Part shown: positions 24,807-33,278 of the stretch, piece after piece
Layout: every line of letters starts with the position of its first letter
Numbering within the stretch: position 1 is the first letter of the stretch
NCBI RefSeq assembly: GCF_030151085.1
Contig: NZ_JASLER010000031.1
Location: forward strand, 1-64,000
Length of the DNA stretch: 64,000 bases
From: Bacteroides sp.
GTDB lineage: Bacteria > Bacteroidota > Bacteroidia > Bacteroidales > Bacteroidaceae
Reading direction: 5' to 3'
Notes under the pieces: generated by a model
What the model saw: the letters and a program-made list of their open reading frames with translations, nothing else
Told to the model about the DNA's origin: nothing
Database searches by the model: none
Position numbers and translations under genes: made by a program

Positions 24807-25796
24807 CTATTTAATCTTTTCTATTTCTTCAGTAGAGAATGTTGTATTCTTAATCGCTTTCAGATTATCTTCCAATTGTGCTACAGAACTGGCTCCGATA
24901 ATGACTGACGTTACTAAATCATCTTTTAATAACCAAGCCAGTGCCATTTCGGCGAGCGTTTGTCTGCGTTGAACTGCTATCTCATTGAGAACCTTGATTC
25001 TCTTTAAAACGTCTTCGGTCAGAACTTCTTTCTTTAAAAACACTCCTTTAGCCATACGCGAGTCTTCGGGGATGCCATTCAGATAACGGTTGGTCAGCAA
25101 TCCTTGGGCGAGGGGAGAGAAAGCGATAAATCCCGTTCCGTTTTCTTTTGCCTGTTGCAAGATACCTTCTTCTTCCGGTTCGCGGTTGAAGATGTTGTAT
25201 CTGCCTTGGTAAAGAAGGCAATGCACATCTCTTTCTTCCAGATATTTATAAGCAAATTCTGCTGCTTCTTTGGGATACTTGGAAATACCTACATAGAGCG
25301 CCTTTCCTTGGCGCACAATGTCGACCAAAGTTTGAAGAGTCTCTTCAAGCGGAGTGTCAGGATCATAACGGTGGGAGTAGAAGATATCCACATAATCCAG
25401 GTTCATCCGTTTCAGACTTTGATTAAGACTGTTCATCAGGTATTTGCGAGAGCCCCATTCACCGTAAGGTCCGGGCCACATGTCGTGTCCTGCTTTGGTG
25501 GAGATGAATAACTCGTCACGGTAAGGCATAAAGGATTTCTTCATAATCTCACCGAAAGTTTCTTCGGCTGAACCGTAGGAAGGACCGTAATTGTTGGCAA
25601 GATCAAAATGCGTGATGCCTCTGTCGAATGCATAGTGCGCCATTGCCTGAGAATTGGCGAAGGTGTTTACGTCACCGAAGTTGTGCCATAAGCCTAAAGA
25701 CACTTCGGGTAGCAGTATACCACTTTTTCCGCATCGGCGATACTTCATGCCACTATCATATCGATCGGGCACGGGAGAATAAATAGGATTTTTCAT
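24807..25796 (-). CDS. Aldo/keto reductase, YghZ-like
   Basis: NADPH-dependent reduction of an aldehyde or ketone in the cytoplasm. The product is 329 aa from ATG 25796. It resembles E. coli YghZ (L-glyceraldehyde 3-phosphate reductase) from the start: MKYRRCGKSGILLPEVSLGL, then THFDLANNYGPSYGSAEETF (catalytic Asp/Tyr), ISTKAGHDMWPGPYGEWGSR (catalytic Lys), YVDIFYSHRYDP and DDLVTSVIIGASSVAQLEDN. A TTG at 25805 would lengthen the frame by three codons but lies inside the -7 box. It is first in a two-gene unit with GH97, so it may act on a sugar or aldehyde from the polysaccharide locus (inference). It has no signal peptide. Confidence 0.9.
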   Translation of the reverse strand: MKNPIYSPVPDRYDSGMKYRRCGKSGILLPEVSLGLWHNFGDVNTFANSQAMAHYAFDRGITHFDLANNYGPSYGSAEETFGEIMKKSFMPYRDELFISTKAGHDMWPGPYGEWGSRKYLMNSLNQSLKRMNLDYVDIFYSHRYDPDTPLEETLQTLVDIVRQGKALYVGISKYPKEAAEFAYKYLEERDVHCLLYQGRYNIFNREPEEEGILQQAKENGTGFIAFSPLAQGLLTNRYLNGIPEDSRMAKGVFLKKEVLTEDVLKRIKVLNEIAVQRRQTLAEMALAWLLKDDLVTSVIIGASSVAQLEDNLKAIKNTTFSTEEIEKIK

Positions 25797-25802
25797 ACGA
25801 TA

Positions 25803-25846
25803 CAAAAATACGCAAATTCTTTAGAAATGACTTCTTTTTATTTATC
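25803..25846 (-). promoter_or_regulatory. Promoter of the aldo/keto reductase-GH97 unit
   Basis: Minus strand TATTTTTG (25803-25810) matches the -7 box and nearly touches the ATG at 25796, suggesting a leaderless or almost leaderless transcript. Exactly 22 bp upstream of the box, the minus strand reads GATAAATAAAAAGA (25833-25846). Only its first six bases match the regulon motif seen on the other strand. Confidence 0.45.
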
Positions 25847-25902
25847 CAAAACTGATAGATAACAACCAATGCCATAGCTGGAAACAAATGATGCTACAAT
25901 TG

Positions 25903-25946
25903 GATAAGATAGTACTACCGAATCTATGCCGAAGCCACTATCTTTG
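25903..25946 (+). promoter_or_regulatory. Regulon operator and -7 box of GH3-GH2
   Basis: GATAAGATAGTACT (25903-25916), 22 intervening bp, then TATCTTTG (25939-25946). No TTTG -33 element is present, as expected for an activator-dependent promoter. Leader to the ATG at 26022 is about 70 nt. Confidence 0.75.
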
Positions 25947-26021
25947 CAAAAGAGAATCTTATAAATGAAAAACGAAGAATGAAGAATTCTCGAAGAATGT
26001 ATCTAAATATATTGCAATTCA

Positions 26022-28322
26022 ATGAAAAACAAACTAATCGTTATGGCATTAGCAACCTGCTTATCATCTTGTGGCGGAAGCCAGAAAGAAGTGTATAAAG
26101 ATCCTACAGCTCCCGTAGAAAGTAGGGTGGAAGACCTCCTCGGAAGAATGACTTTGGAAGAAAAAGTCGGTCAGATGAATCAATTTGTCGGTTTGGAACA
26201 TATCAAGGCAAACAGTGCCGTGATGACTGCCGACCAGCTGAAGAATAATACGGCGAATGCCTTCTATCCCGGAGTTACGGAGAAAGATGTGGCAGCATGG
26301 ACCGAACAAGGTCTGATCGGTTCTTTCCTGCATGTGCTTACTCTTAAAGAAGCAAACGAACTGCAATCTCTCGCAATGAAGAGTCGTCTGCAAATTCCTA
26401 TCATCTTCGGTATTGACGCCATTCATGGCAATGCCAATGCACCGGACAATACGGTGTATCCTACTAATATCAATCTTGCTTGCTCTTTCGATACCTTGAT
26501 GGCTTATAGAATAGCTCGCGAAACAGCCAAAGAAATGCGTGCTATGAACATGCATTGGACATTTAATCCGAATGTGGAAGTTGCCCGCGACGCCCGTTGG
26601 GGACGTGTAGGCGAAACATACGGTGAAGACCCCTATTTGGTAACATTGCTAGGTGTGCAATCCGTTAAAGGTTATCAAGGCAACTTGAATAGCGGTGAAG
26701 ATGTGTTAGCGTGTATCAAGCACTTTGTAGGTGGTAGCGAACCAATCAACGGAACAAATGGTTCTCCAACAGATTTATCGGAACGAACTTTGCGTGAAGT
26801 TTTCTTCCCACCTTTTGAAGCTGGTGTGAAAGCGGGTGCCATGTCCTTGATGACTGCACACAACGAACTGAACGGAATCCCCTGCCATAGCAACGAATGG
26901 TTGATGACGGACATTCTTCGTGGAGAATGGAATTTCCCCGGTTTCGTAGTAAGCGACTGGATGGATATTGAACATATTCATGACCTGCACGCTACGGCGG
27001 AGAACTTGAAGGAAGCCTATTATCAATCCATCATGTCCGGTATGGATATGCACATGCACGGTATTCATTGGAACGAGATGGTAGTGGAGCTGGTGAAAGA
27101 AGGCCGTATTCCGGAATCACGTATTGATGAATCCGTACGTCGCATTTTGGATATTAAGTTCCGTCTTGGCTTGTTTGAGAAACCATACGCTGATGAGGCT
27201 GAAACCATGAAGATACGTCTTTGTGACGAACATCGTGCAACGGCTCTCGAAGCTGCACGCAATGGTATTGTTCTGCTTAAGAATACAGGTGTACTGCCGT
27301 TGGATGCTTCTAAATATAAAAAGGTAATGGTAACCGGTATCAATGCCGACGACCAGAATATCCTCGGTGACTGGAGCGCTCCCGAAAAAGAAGAGAACGT
27401 AACCACTATACTCGAAGGCTTGAAGATGGTGGCTCCCGATACTCAATTTGATTTTGTAGACCAAGGTTGGGACCCGCGTAATATGGACCCCAAGCAGGTA
27501 GCTGAAGCTGCCGCTCGTGCCAAGAATGCGGATTTGAATATTGTGGTAGCCGGTGAATATATGATGCGTTTCCGTTGGGACGATCGTACTGACGGTGAAG
27601 ATACAGACCGTAGCGACCTTGACCTTGTAGGTTTGCAACAAGAATTGATTGAGAAAGTAGCTGCCAGTGGCAAACCGACTATTCTGGTGCTTGTTAATGG
27701 TCGTCCGTTAAGTGTACGTTGGGCTGCCGAGAATTTACCGGCAATTGTAGAAGCATGGGCACCGGGCATGCAAGGTGGGCAAGCAGTAGCGGAGATATTA
27801 TATGGTAAAGTAAATCCGTCAGCAAAACTTGCTATTACCATTCCTCATAGTGTAGGTCAGCTCCAGATGATTTATAACCACAAACCTTCACAATACTTCC
27901 ATCCGTATGTAGCGGGCAAGCCTAGTACACCGCTTTATCCGTTCGGATATGGTCTGTCTTATACGACTTATAAGTATGAAGACTTGAAGCTGGCTCAGAA
28001 AGAAATTAATAAAGATGGAACGGTAGACGTCAGTGTAAAGGTGACGAATACAGGCGAACGTGACGGTGTGGAGATTGTACAGCTTTATATCCGTGATAAG
28101 TTCAGTTGCGTTACCCGACCGGTAAAGGAGTTGAAAGACTTTGCACGCGTAGCTTTAAAAGCAGGTGAAAGCAAGGTTGTAAACTTTAAGATTACACCTG
28201 ACAAGCTGGCCTTCTACGATATTAAGATGAAGAAGATTGTGGAACCGGGTGAATTCATCGTCATGGTAGGTGCCTCCTCGGATGACAAGGATTTGCTGAA
28301 AGAAACTTTTGCAGTAAAATGA
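26022..28322 (+). CDS. GH3 beta-glycosidase lipoprotein (BglX-like)
   Basis: Removes terminal beta-linked glucose (or a related sugar) from oligosaccharides. The 766-aa product is a lipoprotein (ATCLSSCGG, lipid Cys near residue 17). The GH3 N-terminal barrel has IIFGIDAIHGNANAPDNTVY, WTFNPNVEVARDARWGRVGE, CIKHFVGGS and the nucleophile Asp in GFVVSDWMDIEH. The C-terminal alpha/beta sandwich contains NIVVAGEYMMRFRWDDRTDG and a final fibronectin-III-like domain (VDVSVKVTNTGERDGVEIVQ). Its stop overlaps the next gene's start (ATGA, 28319-28322), so the two are translationally coupled. In a mannan locus it could cleave glucose from glucomannan oligosaccharides. Confidence 0.92.
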   Translation: MKNKLIVMALATCLSSCGGSQKEVYKDPTAPVESRVEDLLGRMTLEEKVGQMNQFVGLEHIKANSAVMTADQLKNNTANAFYPGVTEKDVAAWTEQGLIGSFLHVLTLKEANELQSLAMKSRLQIPIIFGIDAIHGNANAPDNTVYPTNINLACSFDTLMAYRIARETAKEMRAMNMHWTFNPNVEVARDARWGRVGETYGEDPYLVTLLGVQSVKGYQGNLNSGEDVLACIKHFVGGSEPINGTNGSPTDLSERTLREVFFPPFEAGVKAGAMSLMTAHNELNGIPCHSNEWLMTDILRGEWNFPGFVVSDWMDIEHIHDLHATAENLKEAYYQSIMSGMDMHMHGIHWNEMVVELVKEGRIPESRIDESVRRILDIKFRLGLFEKPYADEAETMKIRLCDEHRATALEAARNGIVLLKNTGVLPLDASKYKKVMVTGINADDQNILGDWSAPEKEENVTTILEGLKMVAPDTQFDFVDQGWDPRNMDPKQVAEAAARAKNADLNIVVAGEYMMRFRWDDRTDGEDTDRSDLDLVGLQQELIEKVAASGKPTILVLVNGRPLSVRWAAENLPAIVEAWAPGMQGGQAVAEILYGKVNPSAKLAITIPHSVGQLQMIYNHKPSQYFHPYVAGKPSTPLYPFGYGLSYTTYKYEDLKLAQKEINKDGTVDVSVKVTNTGERDGVEIVQLYIRDKFSCVTRPVKELKDFARVALKAGESKVVNFKITPDKLAFYDIKMKKIVEPGEFIVMVGASSDDKDLLKETFAVK

Positions 28323-30754
28323 AAAGATTAATCCTAATCTGTGCAGCACTTTTAGTAGTGCTGCTTCCTTCTCAAGGACAATCTGTTCGGGAACGTATCT
28401 TGTTTGATGAAGACTGGCAGTTTGCCTTTGGCAATGCTTCTTCACCTGAAAAAGACTTTGGTTGTGGGACGGAATACTTCAATTATCTGACTAAAGCCGC
28501 CTCTATCCATAATGCCGGACCTTACTCCATGAAGTTTGATGCTTCTGATTGGAAAAAAGTGAATCTGCCCCACGATTGGGTAGTGGATTTACCTTTCGAA
28601 GGCAAGGCAAGTCATAGTCATGGTTATAAGACCGTAGGCTATCAGTATCCTGAAACCAGCGTAGGATGGTATCGAAAGACTTTCACCGTTCCCAGTGAAG
28701 ATTTAGGCAAACACTTGTCTCTTCAGTTCGACGGAATCTTTCGCGATGCCCGTATTTGGGTGAATGGCTTCTACTTGGGGCATGAGCCTAGCGGTTATGC
28801 TACACAAGTCTATGACATCTCCGAATATCTGAACTATGGTGGCGAGAACCTGATAACCGTACGTGCGGACGCTACTCTTGAAGAAGGCTGGTTCTACGAA
28901 GGAGCCGGTATTTACCGTCACGTTTGGCTGAACAAGACTGCGCCGTTGCATGTGGCGCCGTTCGGCGTCTTTGTCTCTTCTCGTTTGGAAGAACCTTTTG
29001 AGAAGGTGTTGCTGGTAACCGAAGTCGAGATGAAAAACTCAGGGAATGAACCTGTTTCCAGTGAAGTCTGGTGCCGTTTGATGGATGCCTCCGGACAAGT
29101 GCAAATGGAGGATAAGGCAGAGCCTGTAGACCTGCTCCCTCAGGAATCGCGTACCGTAAAGGTCTATACCAAGGTGCTCAATCCGCATCTTTGGAGTCCG
29201 GAAGCCCCTTACCTTTATAAAATGGAGACTAGTGTTTGGCAGAACGGTAAGCAGGTGGATGTTGTGGCAACTCCGATTGGAATTCGTCACATCCGTTTTG
29301 ATGCCGACAAAGGCTTCATCCTGAATGGGCAACCTTTGAAACTGAAAGGTGTCAATATGCATCAAGATCATCCCGGAGTAGGTGCAGGTATCCCTGATGC
29401 CTTACAAGTATATCGCCTGAAGCAGTTGAAATCATTCGGTTGCAATGCCTACCGTTCCTCACATAATCCCATGACTCCCGAAATGCTGGACGCTTGCGAT
29501 AGTCTTGGCATTCTTGTCATCGAAGAGAATCGTCTCACAGGAGTTAATCGTGAACACATCGACTTGCTGAATCGCATGATAAAGCGTGATCGCAATCATC
29601 CTTCCATTATTCTTTGGAGCGTTGGCAACGAAGAATGGGGGATAGAATGGAAAGAAAGTGGTACTCGTATTGCCGCTACCATGCGCGAATATTGCCACCG
29701 TAATGACCCTACCCGCCTGATGACAGTCGCTTCGAGCAGCGGACCAGCTATTTTGATTCCGGCAGATGTGGCAGGTTATAATTACATTGTTCAAAATCCC
29801 GTAGAGCAACATCGCAAAGATTATCCGCAACGCTGTGCCCTGGGTTCGGAAGAAACTACCGGTTGTGGAACTCGTGGCGTTTATTTTGATGCTATTAACC
29901 AAGGCCACATGGTAGCCCATAACCGTAAACCGAATGGTGCGGATAGCTTGCTGAACTGTATAGAACGTGGATGGAAATTCTACGACGAACGTCCTTACCT
30001 TGCCGGGATTTTCTATTGGACAGGTTTCGATTATCGTGGTGAACCCAATCCGATGAAGTTCCCCGCTACAGGTTCACAGTTCGGTATTCTGGATTATTGT
30101 GGTTTTCCTAAAGATGAGGCTTACTACCTGAAGTCTTGGTGGACGAACGAACCTGTTCTTCACATCCTTCCTCATTGGAACCTGCAAGGGCACGAAAGAG
30201 ATAGCATCAGTCTTTGGGTATATAGTAATTGTGATGAAGTGGAACTCACCGTCAATGGCAAGAACTTGGGACGTAAACCGATGTCTCGTAACGGGCATCT
30301 CGCCTGGGAAACCGTTTATCAACCCGGCGTAGTGAAAGCTGTTGGCTATAAGAATGGAAAGCGCACTCTTACACAGATCGTAGAAACCACTGGTGCCCCT
30401 GCCCGTATTTCCCTTACCGGAGATCGTTCAAGCATTCTGGCGGATAATCGTGATGTAGCTGTTGTGCGTGTAGAACTGCAAGATAAGAAGAAACGTTTTG
30501 TGCCTACCGCTTGCAATGATTTAACGCTAACCGTTTCTGGCCCTGTTCGTATTCTTGGTGTAGGCAATGGTGATCCGGCTTATCAAGCTACGGAACGTCC
30601 TACGGATGCCAATGCTCGTACTTATCAGGTGAAAGCTTTCAATGGTCTAGCCCAAGTCTTGTTGCAAAGCAATGGACAAGTGGGTGAAGCAACTCTAACA
30701 ATAGAGGCTGACAACCTGCCTGCTACTACCTATTATCTGAAGGTTGGTAAGTAA
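28319..30754 (+). CDS. GH2 glycoside hydrolase (beta-galactosidase/beta-mannosidase class)
   Basis: Exported exo-acting beta-glycosidase, 811 aa, with signal peptide MKRLILICAALLVVLLPSQG. Domain order is a jelly-roll sugar-binding domain (about 25-210; WYRKTFTVP, GIFRDARIWVNGFYLG), an immunoglobulin-like domain (215-320) and a TIM barrel (320-600). The barrel has the acid/base Glu in WSVGNEEWG and the nucleophile Glu in ALGSEETTG. C-terminal DUF4982-like and Ig-like domains follow (LWVYSNCDEVELTVNGKNLG). The architecture is that of GH2 beta-galactosidases, but beta-mannosidases share the family and a mannan setting makes either possible. It is coupled to GH3 by a 4-bp overlap. Confidence 0.9.
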   Translation: MKRLILICAALLVVLLPSQGQSVRERILFDEDWQFAFGNASSPEKDFGCGTEYFNYLTKAASIHNAGPYSMKFDASDWKKVNLPHDWVVDLPFEGKASHSHGYKTVGYQYPETSVGWYRKTFTVPSEDLGKHLSLQFDGIFRDARIWVNGFYLGHEPSGYATQVYDISEYLNYGGENLITVRADATLEEGWFYEGAGIYRHVWLNKTAPLHVAPFGVFVSSRLEEPFEKVLLVTEVEMKNSGNEPVSSEVWCRLMDASGQVQMEDKAEPVDLLPQESRTVKVYTKVLNPHLWSPEAPYLYKMETSVWQNGKQVDVVATPIGIRHIRFDADKGFILNGQPLKLKGVNMHQDHPGVGAGIPDALQVYRLKQLKSFGCNAYRSSHNPMTPEMLDACDSLGILVIEENRLTGVNREHIDLLNRMIKRDRNHPSIILWSVGNEEWGIEWKESGTRIAATMREYCHRNDPTRLMTVASSSGPAILIPADVAGYNYIVQNPVEQHRKDYPQRCALGSEETTGCGTRGVYFDAINQGHMVAHNRKPNGADSLLNCIERGWKFYDERPYLAGIFYWTGFDYRGEPNPMKFPATGSQFGILDYCGFPKDEAYYLKSWWTNEPVLHILPHWNLQGHERDSISLWVYSNCDEVELTVNGKNLGRKPMSRNGHLAWETVYQPGVVKAVGYKNGKRTLTQIVETTGAPARISLTGDRSSILADNRDVAVVRVELQDKKKRFVPTACNDLTLTVSGPVRILGVGNGDPAYQATERPTDANARTYQVKAFNGLAQVLLQSNGQVGEATLTIEADNLPATTYYLKVGK

Positions 30755-30756
30755 GC

Positions 30757-30825
30757 ATGCACAAGATGGCATCCTATGCTGCACAAGATACCATCTTGTG
30801 TAACATGAGATGCCATCTTGTGCAT
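30757..30825. repeat. Nested double hairpin after the GH2 gene
   Basis: An outer perfect 17-bp inverted repeat, ATGCACAAGATGGCATC (30757-30773) with GATGCCATCTTGTGCAT (30809-30825), encloses an inner hairpin CACAAGAT-ACC-ATCTTGTG (30782-30800). CACAAGAT thus occurs four times, two in each direction. It begins two bases past the GH2 stop. No T-run follows. Confidence 0.85.
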
Positions 30826-30968
30826 ATTATCAAGAAGTGCTTCTGCCGGTGGGAAGAAGTGATCTATTCTTTAGGGAATAACTTCTTTTCTGTTGAAGAA
30901 TGATATAAATGACAATCGTTACCCTTAAAAGAAACAAATGGTGCCGTATCGGGATTAAAAAGAATGAC

Positions 30969-30996
30969 TATATTTGCAATATGATACTATCTTAAC
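30969..30996 (+). promoter_or_regulatory. araC promoter with reversed operator on the start site
   Basis: -7 box TATATTTG at 30969-30976. The minus strand of 30983-30996 reads GTTAAGATAGTATC, 13 of 14 identical to the operator at 34137. It covers about +1 to +14 of the predicted transcript, a repressing position, and points away from the gene. No -7 box lies 22 bp beyond it on the minus strand, so it is not a divergent promoter. Confidence 0.65.
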
Positions 30997-31004
30997 CCAA
31001 TACC

Positions 31005-31892
31005 ATGGAGAACAACAAATACATAATGAGGGAGATTACCCCTTTATCCGATCGTGATTGTTTCTATATTGCCGATCGGCACAAGACTGAGTTTACTTAT
31101 CCTATTCACTGCCATTCAGAATATGAGTTGAACTTTACTGAACATTCTTCCGGAGTACGGCGTGTAGTGGGTGATTCTTCTGAAATAATCGGTAATTATG
31201 ATCTGGTATTGATAACGGGTAAGGAACTGGAACACGTATGGGAACAACATGAATGTACGTCTAAAGATATCCGGGAGATCACTATCCAATTTTCGCCTGA
31301 CTTATTCTTAGGAAGTTTAGTCAACAAAAACCAATTCGATAGCATTCGCCAAATGCTGGAACGTGCTCAGTGTGGGCTTTGTTTTCCGATGCAAGCTATT
31401 ATGAAAGTATATAATTGGCTGGATAAGCTTGCTTCTGAGAAGGAGGGTTTCTATGCGGTGATGAATTTCATGCGTATTCTCTATGAGCTTTCTTTGTACG
31501 ATGACGTTCGTGTGTTGTCTACTTCGTCTTTTGCGAAGATAGAAACTTTCTCAGATAGTCGCCGTGTGCAGAAAGTGCAAAAATATATTGCAGAGCATTA
31601 TCAGGAAGATATCCGTCTGACAGCTTTAGCGGATATGGTGGGTATGACGCCTGTGTCTTTCAGCAGATTCTTCCGCTTACGAACGGGGAAGACGCTTTCT
31701 GATTACATTATTGATATCCGTTTGGGATTTGCCACTCGTCTCTTGGTAGATTCTACTCGTACCATTGCCGAAATATGCTACGATTGTGGATTTAATAATC
31801 TATCTAATTTCAACCGGATGTTCAAGCGCAAGAAGGAATGTTCTCCTAAAGAATTCCGTGAGAATTATAGAAAGAAGAAGATTGTGATATGA
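31005..31892 (+). CDS. AraC-family transcriptional regulator, probable master regulator of the mannan locus
   Basis: DNA-binding regulator of 295 aa. The N-terminal cupin-like sensor (about 1-150) includes YPIHCHSEYELNF and GNYDLVLITGKELEHVWEQH, as in sugar-sensing AraC proteins. The C-terminal double helix-turn-helix (about 188-290) shows IRLTALADMVGMTPVSFSRF, TGKTLSDYIIDIRLGFATRL and the second-motif hallmark IAEICYDCGFNNLSNFNRMF followed by KECSPKEFRENY. It sits between the GH3-GH2 and esterase operons. Six copies of one motif surround it, including one at its own start site. There is no hybrid two-component sensor in the window, so this protein is the only local candidate regulator. Confidence 0.92.
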   Translation: MENNKYIMREITPLSDRDCFYIADRHKTEFTYPIHCHSEYELNFTEHSSGVRRVVGDSSEIIGNYDLVLITGKELEHVWEQHECTSKDIREITIQFSPDLFLGSLVNKNQFDSIRQMLERAQCGLCFPMQAIMKVYNWLDKLASEKEGFYAVMNFMRILYELSLYDDVRVLSTSSFAKIETFSDSRRVQKVQKYIAEHYQEDIRLTALADMVGMTPVSFSRFFRLRTGKTLSDYIIDIRLGFATRLLVDSTRTIAEICYDCGFNNLSNFNRMFKRKKECSPKEFRENYRKKKIVI

Positions 31893-31934
31893 TAATATAG
31901 TATCGGTTTTCTTCGCACAAGCCTCTTACATTTG
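31891..31934 (+). promoter_or_regulatory. Regulon operator and -7 box of the CE7-DUF1080 operon
   Basis: GATAATATAGTATC (31891-31904) overlaps the last two bases of the araC stop codon. After 22 bp comes TACATTTG (31927-31934). The ATG is at 31963, so the leader is about 23 nt. Confidence 0.75.
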
Positions 31935-31962
31935 CAAATGATAAATAATCTGTTTTTGTACT

Positions 31963-33246
31963 ATGAAAAATGTAACCCTTCTATTGGTTGTTTTGCTGTA
32001 TGTACTCACTGCATCAGCACAGGTACGTGGTAATGAAATCCGCGTAGTAGTATCTCCCGATCATGCCGATTGGGTATATGGCCTGAATGAAAAATCTACG
32101 TTTACTATTCAGGTGTGGAAGGCGCAGAATCTGCTGCCGGGTGTAACTATTGATTATGAGTTAGGGCCGGAAATGTATCCTGTTGATATAAAGAAAGGAA
32201 TCGTCTTAAAAGATGGTAGCCTGAAGGTGCAAGGTGTGATGAAGACACCCGGCTTTTTGCGTTGTAAAGTTAAAGCACAGGTAGATGGACGTACTTACGA
32301 AGGTTTGGCAACTACTGCTTATGCTCCCGAACAATTACAACCGGTTACAGAACTTCCTACTGATTTTCGTGAGTATTGGGCTAAAACATTGGAGAATGCA
32401 CGAACTACTCCGCTAAATCCTATAATGACGTTGCTTCCCGAATGTTGTACAGATAAGGATAATGTATATCAAGTTAGCTTCCAGACAAAAGGTTGGGGCG
32501 GTCGTTTCTATGGCATTCTTAGTGTACCAAAGGCTGAAGGCAAATATCCGGCATTGCTTCGGGTGCCCGGTGCGGGTGTTCGCCCTTATTCGGGAGATAC
32601 TTATACGGCTCCGGGAAAGGTGATTACGCTGGAAGTCGGCATTCATGGTATTCCTGTTACTATGCAACAATCTGTTTACGATGCTCTGGCGAGCGGAGCG
32701 TTGGGCAATTATTGGACCTTCTGCCGTGATAATAAGGATGCGTTCTATTATAATCGTGTTATTGTAGGTGCGTTGCGTGCGGTAGACTTTATCTGTTCGT
32801 TGCCTCAATATAATGGTAAAGCATTAGGTGTTACAGGCTCCAGCCAAGGAGGGGCGCTTTCTGTAATAACGGCGGCTCTCGATCCGCGCGTCACTTTTTT
32901 TGCAGCTGTTCATCCGGCTTTGTGCGATCATGAAGCATATTTCAAGAAACGTGCTTGTGGTTGGCCTCATTATTTCTATTATTATGGTGCTCCCAATGAG
33001 AAAGAACTTGAAACAGTTCGCTACTATGATACGGCGAACTTTGCTCGTTGTCTGACTGTACCCGGTTGGTTCAGTTGGGGGTATAACGATGAAGTTTGTC
33101 CGCCTACATCCATGTATGCGACATATAATGCAATTAGTGCTCCGAAAGAATTGTATCCTTATCTGGAAACAGGGCACTATTGGTATCAGGAGCAATGGGA
33201 TGAATGGCTAGAATGGTTGAAGAAACAATTGGGCATTAATGAATAA
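31963..33246 (+). CDS. CE7-type acetyl esterase (AXE1 domain), exported
   Basis: Probable deacetylase of polysaccharide or oligosaccharide acetyl groups. The 427-aa product has a signal peptide (MKNVTLLLVVLLYVLTASAQ), an N-terminal immunoglobulin-like domain of about 100 residues, and then an alpha/beta hydrolase of the acetyl xylan esterase/cephalosporin deacetylase family. The hydrolase shows FREYWAKTLENARTTPLNP, the nucleophile Ser in GVTGSSQGGALS, the acidic residue in WGYNDEVCPPTS and the catalytic His in LETGHYW. Because acetylated glucomannan is a common plant polymer and the surrounding enzymes attack mannan, an acetyl-mannan esterase role is likely, though not proven. Confidence 0.88.
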   Translation: MKNVTLLLVVLLYVLTASAQVRGNEIRVVVSPDHADWVYGLNEKSTFTIQVWKAQNLLPGVTIDYELGPEMYPVDIKKGIVLKDGSLKVQGVMKTPGFLRCKVKAQVDGRTYEGLATTAYAPEQLQPVTELPTDFREYWAKTLENARTTPLNPIMTLLPECCTDKDNVYQVSFQTKGWGGRFYGILSVPKAEGKYPALLRVPGAGVRPYSGDTYTAPGKVITLEVGIHGIPVTMQQSVYDALASGALGNYWTFCRDNKDAFYYNRVIVGALRAVDFICSLPQYNGKALGVTGSSQGGALSVITAALDPRVTFFAAVHPALCDHEAYFKKRACGWPHYFYYYGAPNEKELETVRYYDTANFARCLTVPGWFSWGYNDEVCPPTSMYATYNAISAPKELYPYLETGHYWYQEQWDEWLEWLKKQLGINE

Positions 33247-33278
33247 TGTGTTGAATTATAAAATAGATAAGAATAATC

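Noticed and set aside
24803..24816. Minus strand GATTAAATAGTATA, 12 of 14 match to the regulon operator.
   Set aside because: It is formed by the last codons and stop of the aldo/keto reductase, lies three bases from the GH97 ATG, and has no -7 box at 22 bp.
30953..30996. Reversed operator near araC as an antisense promoter.
   Set aside because: The minus strand at the expected box position (30953-30960) reads TTTTAATC, not TAnnTTTG.
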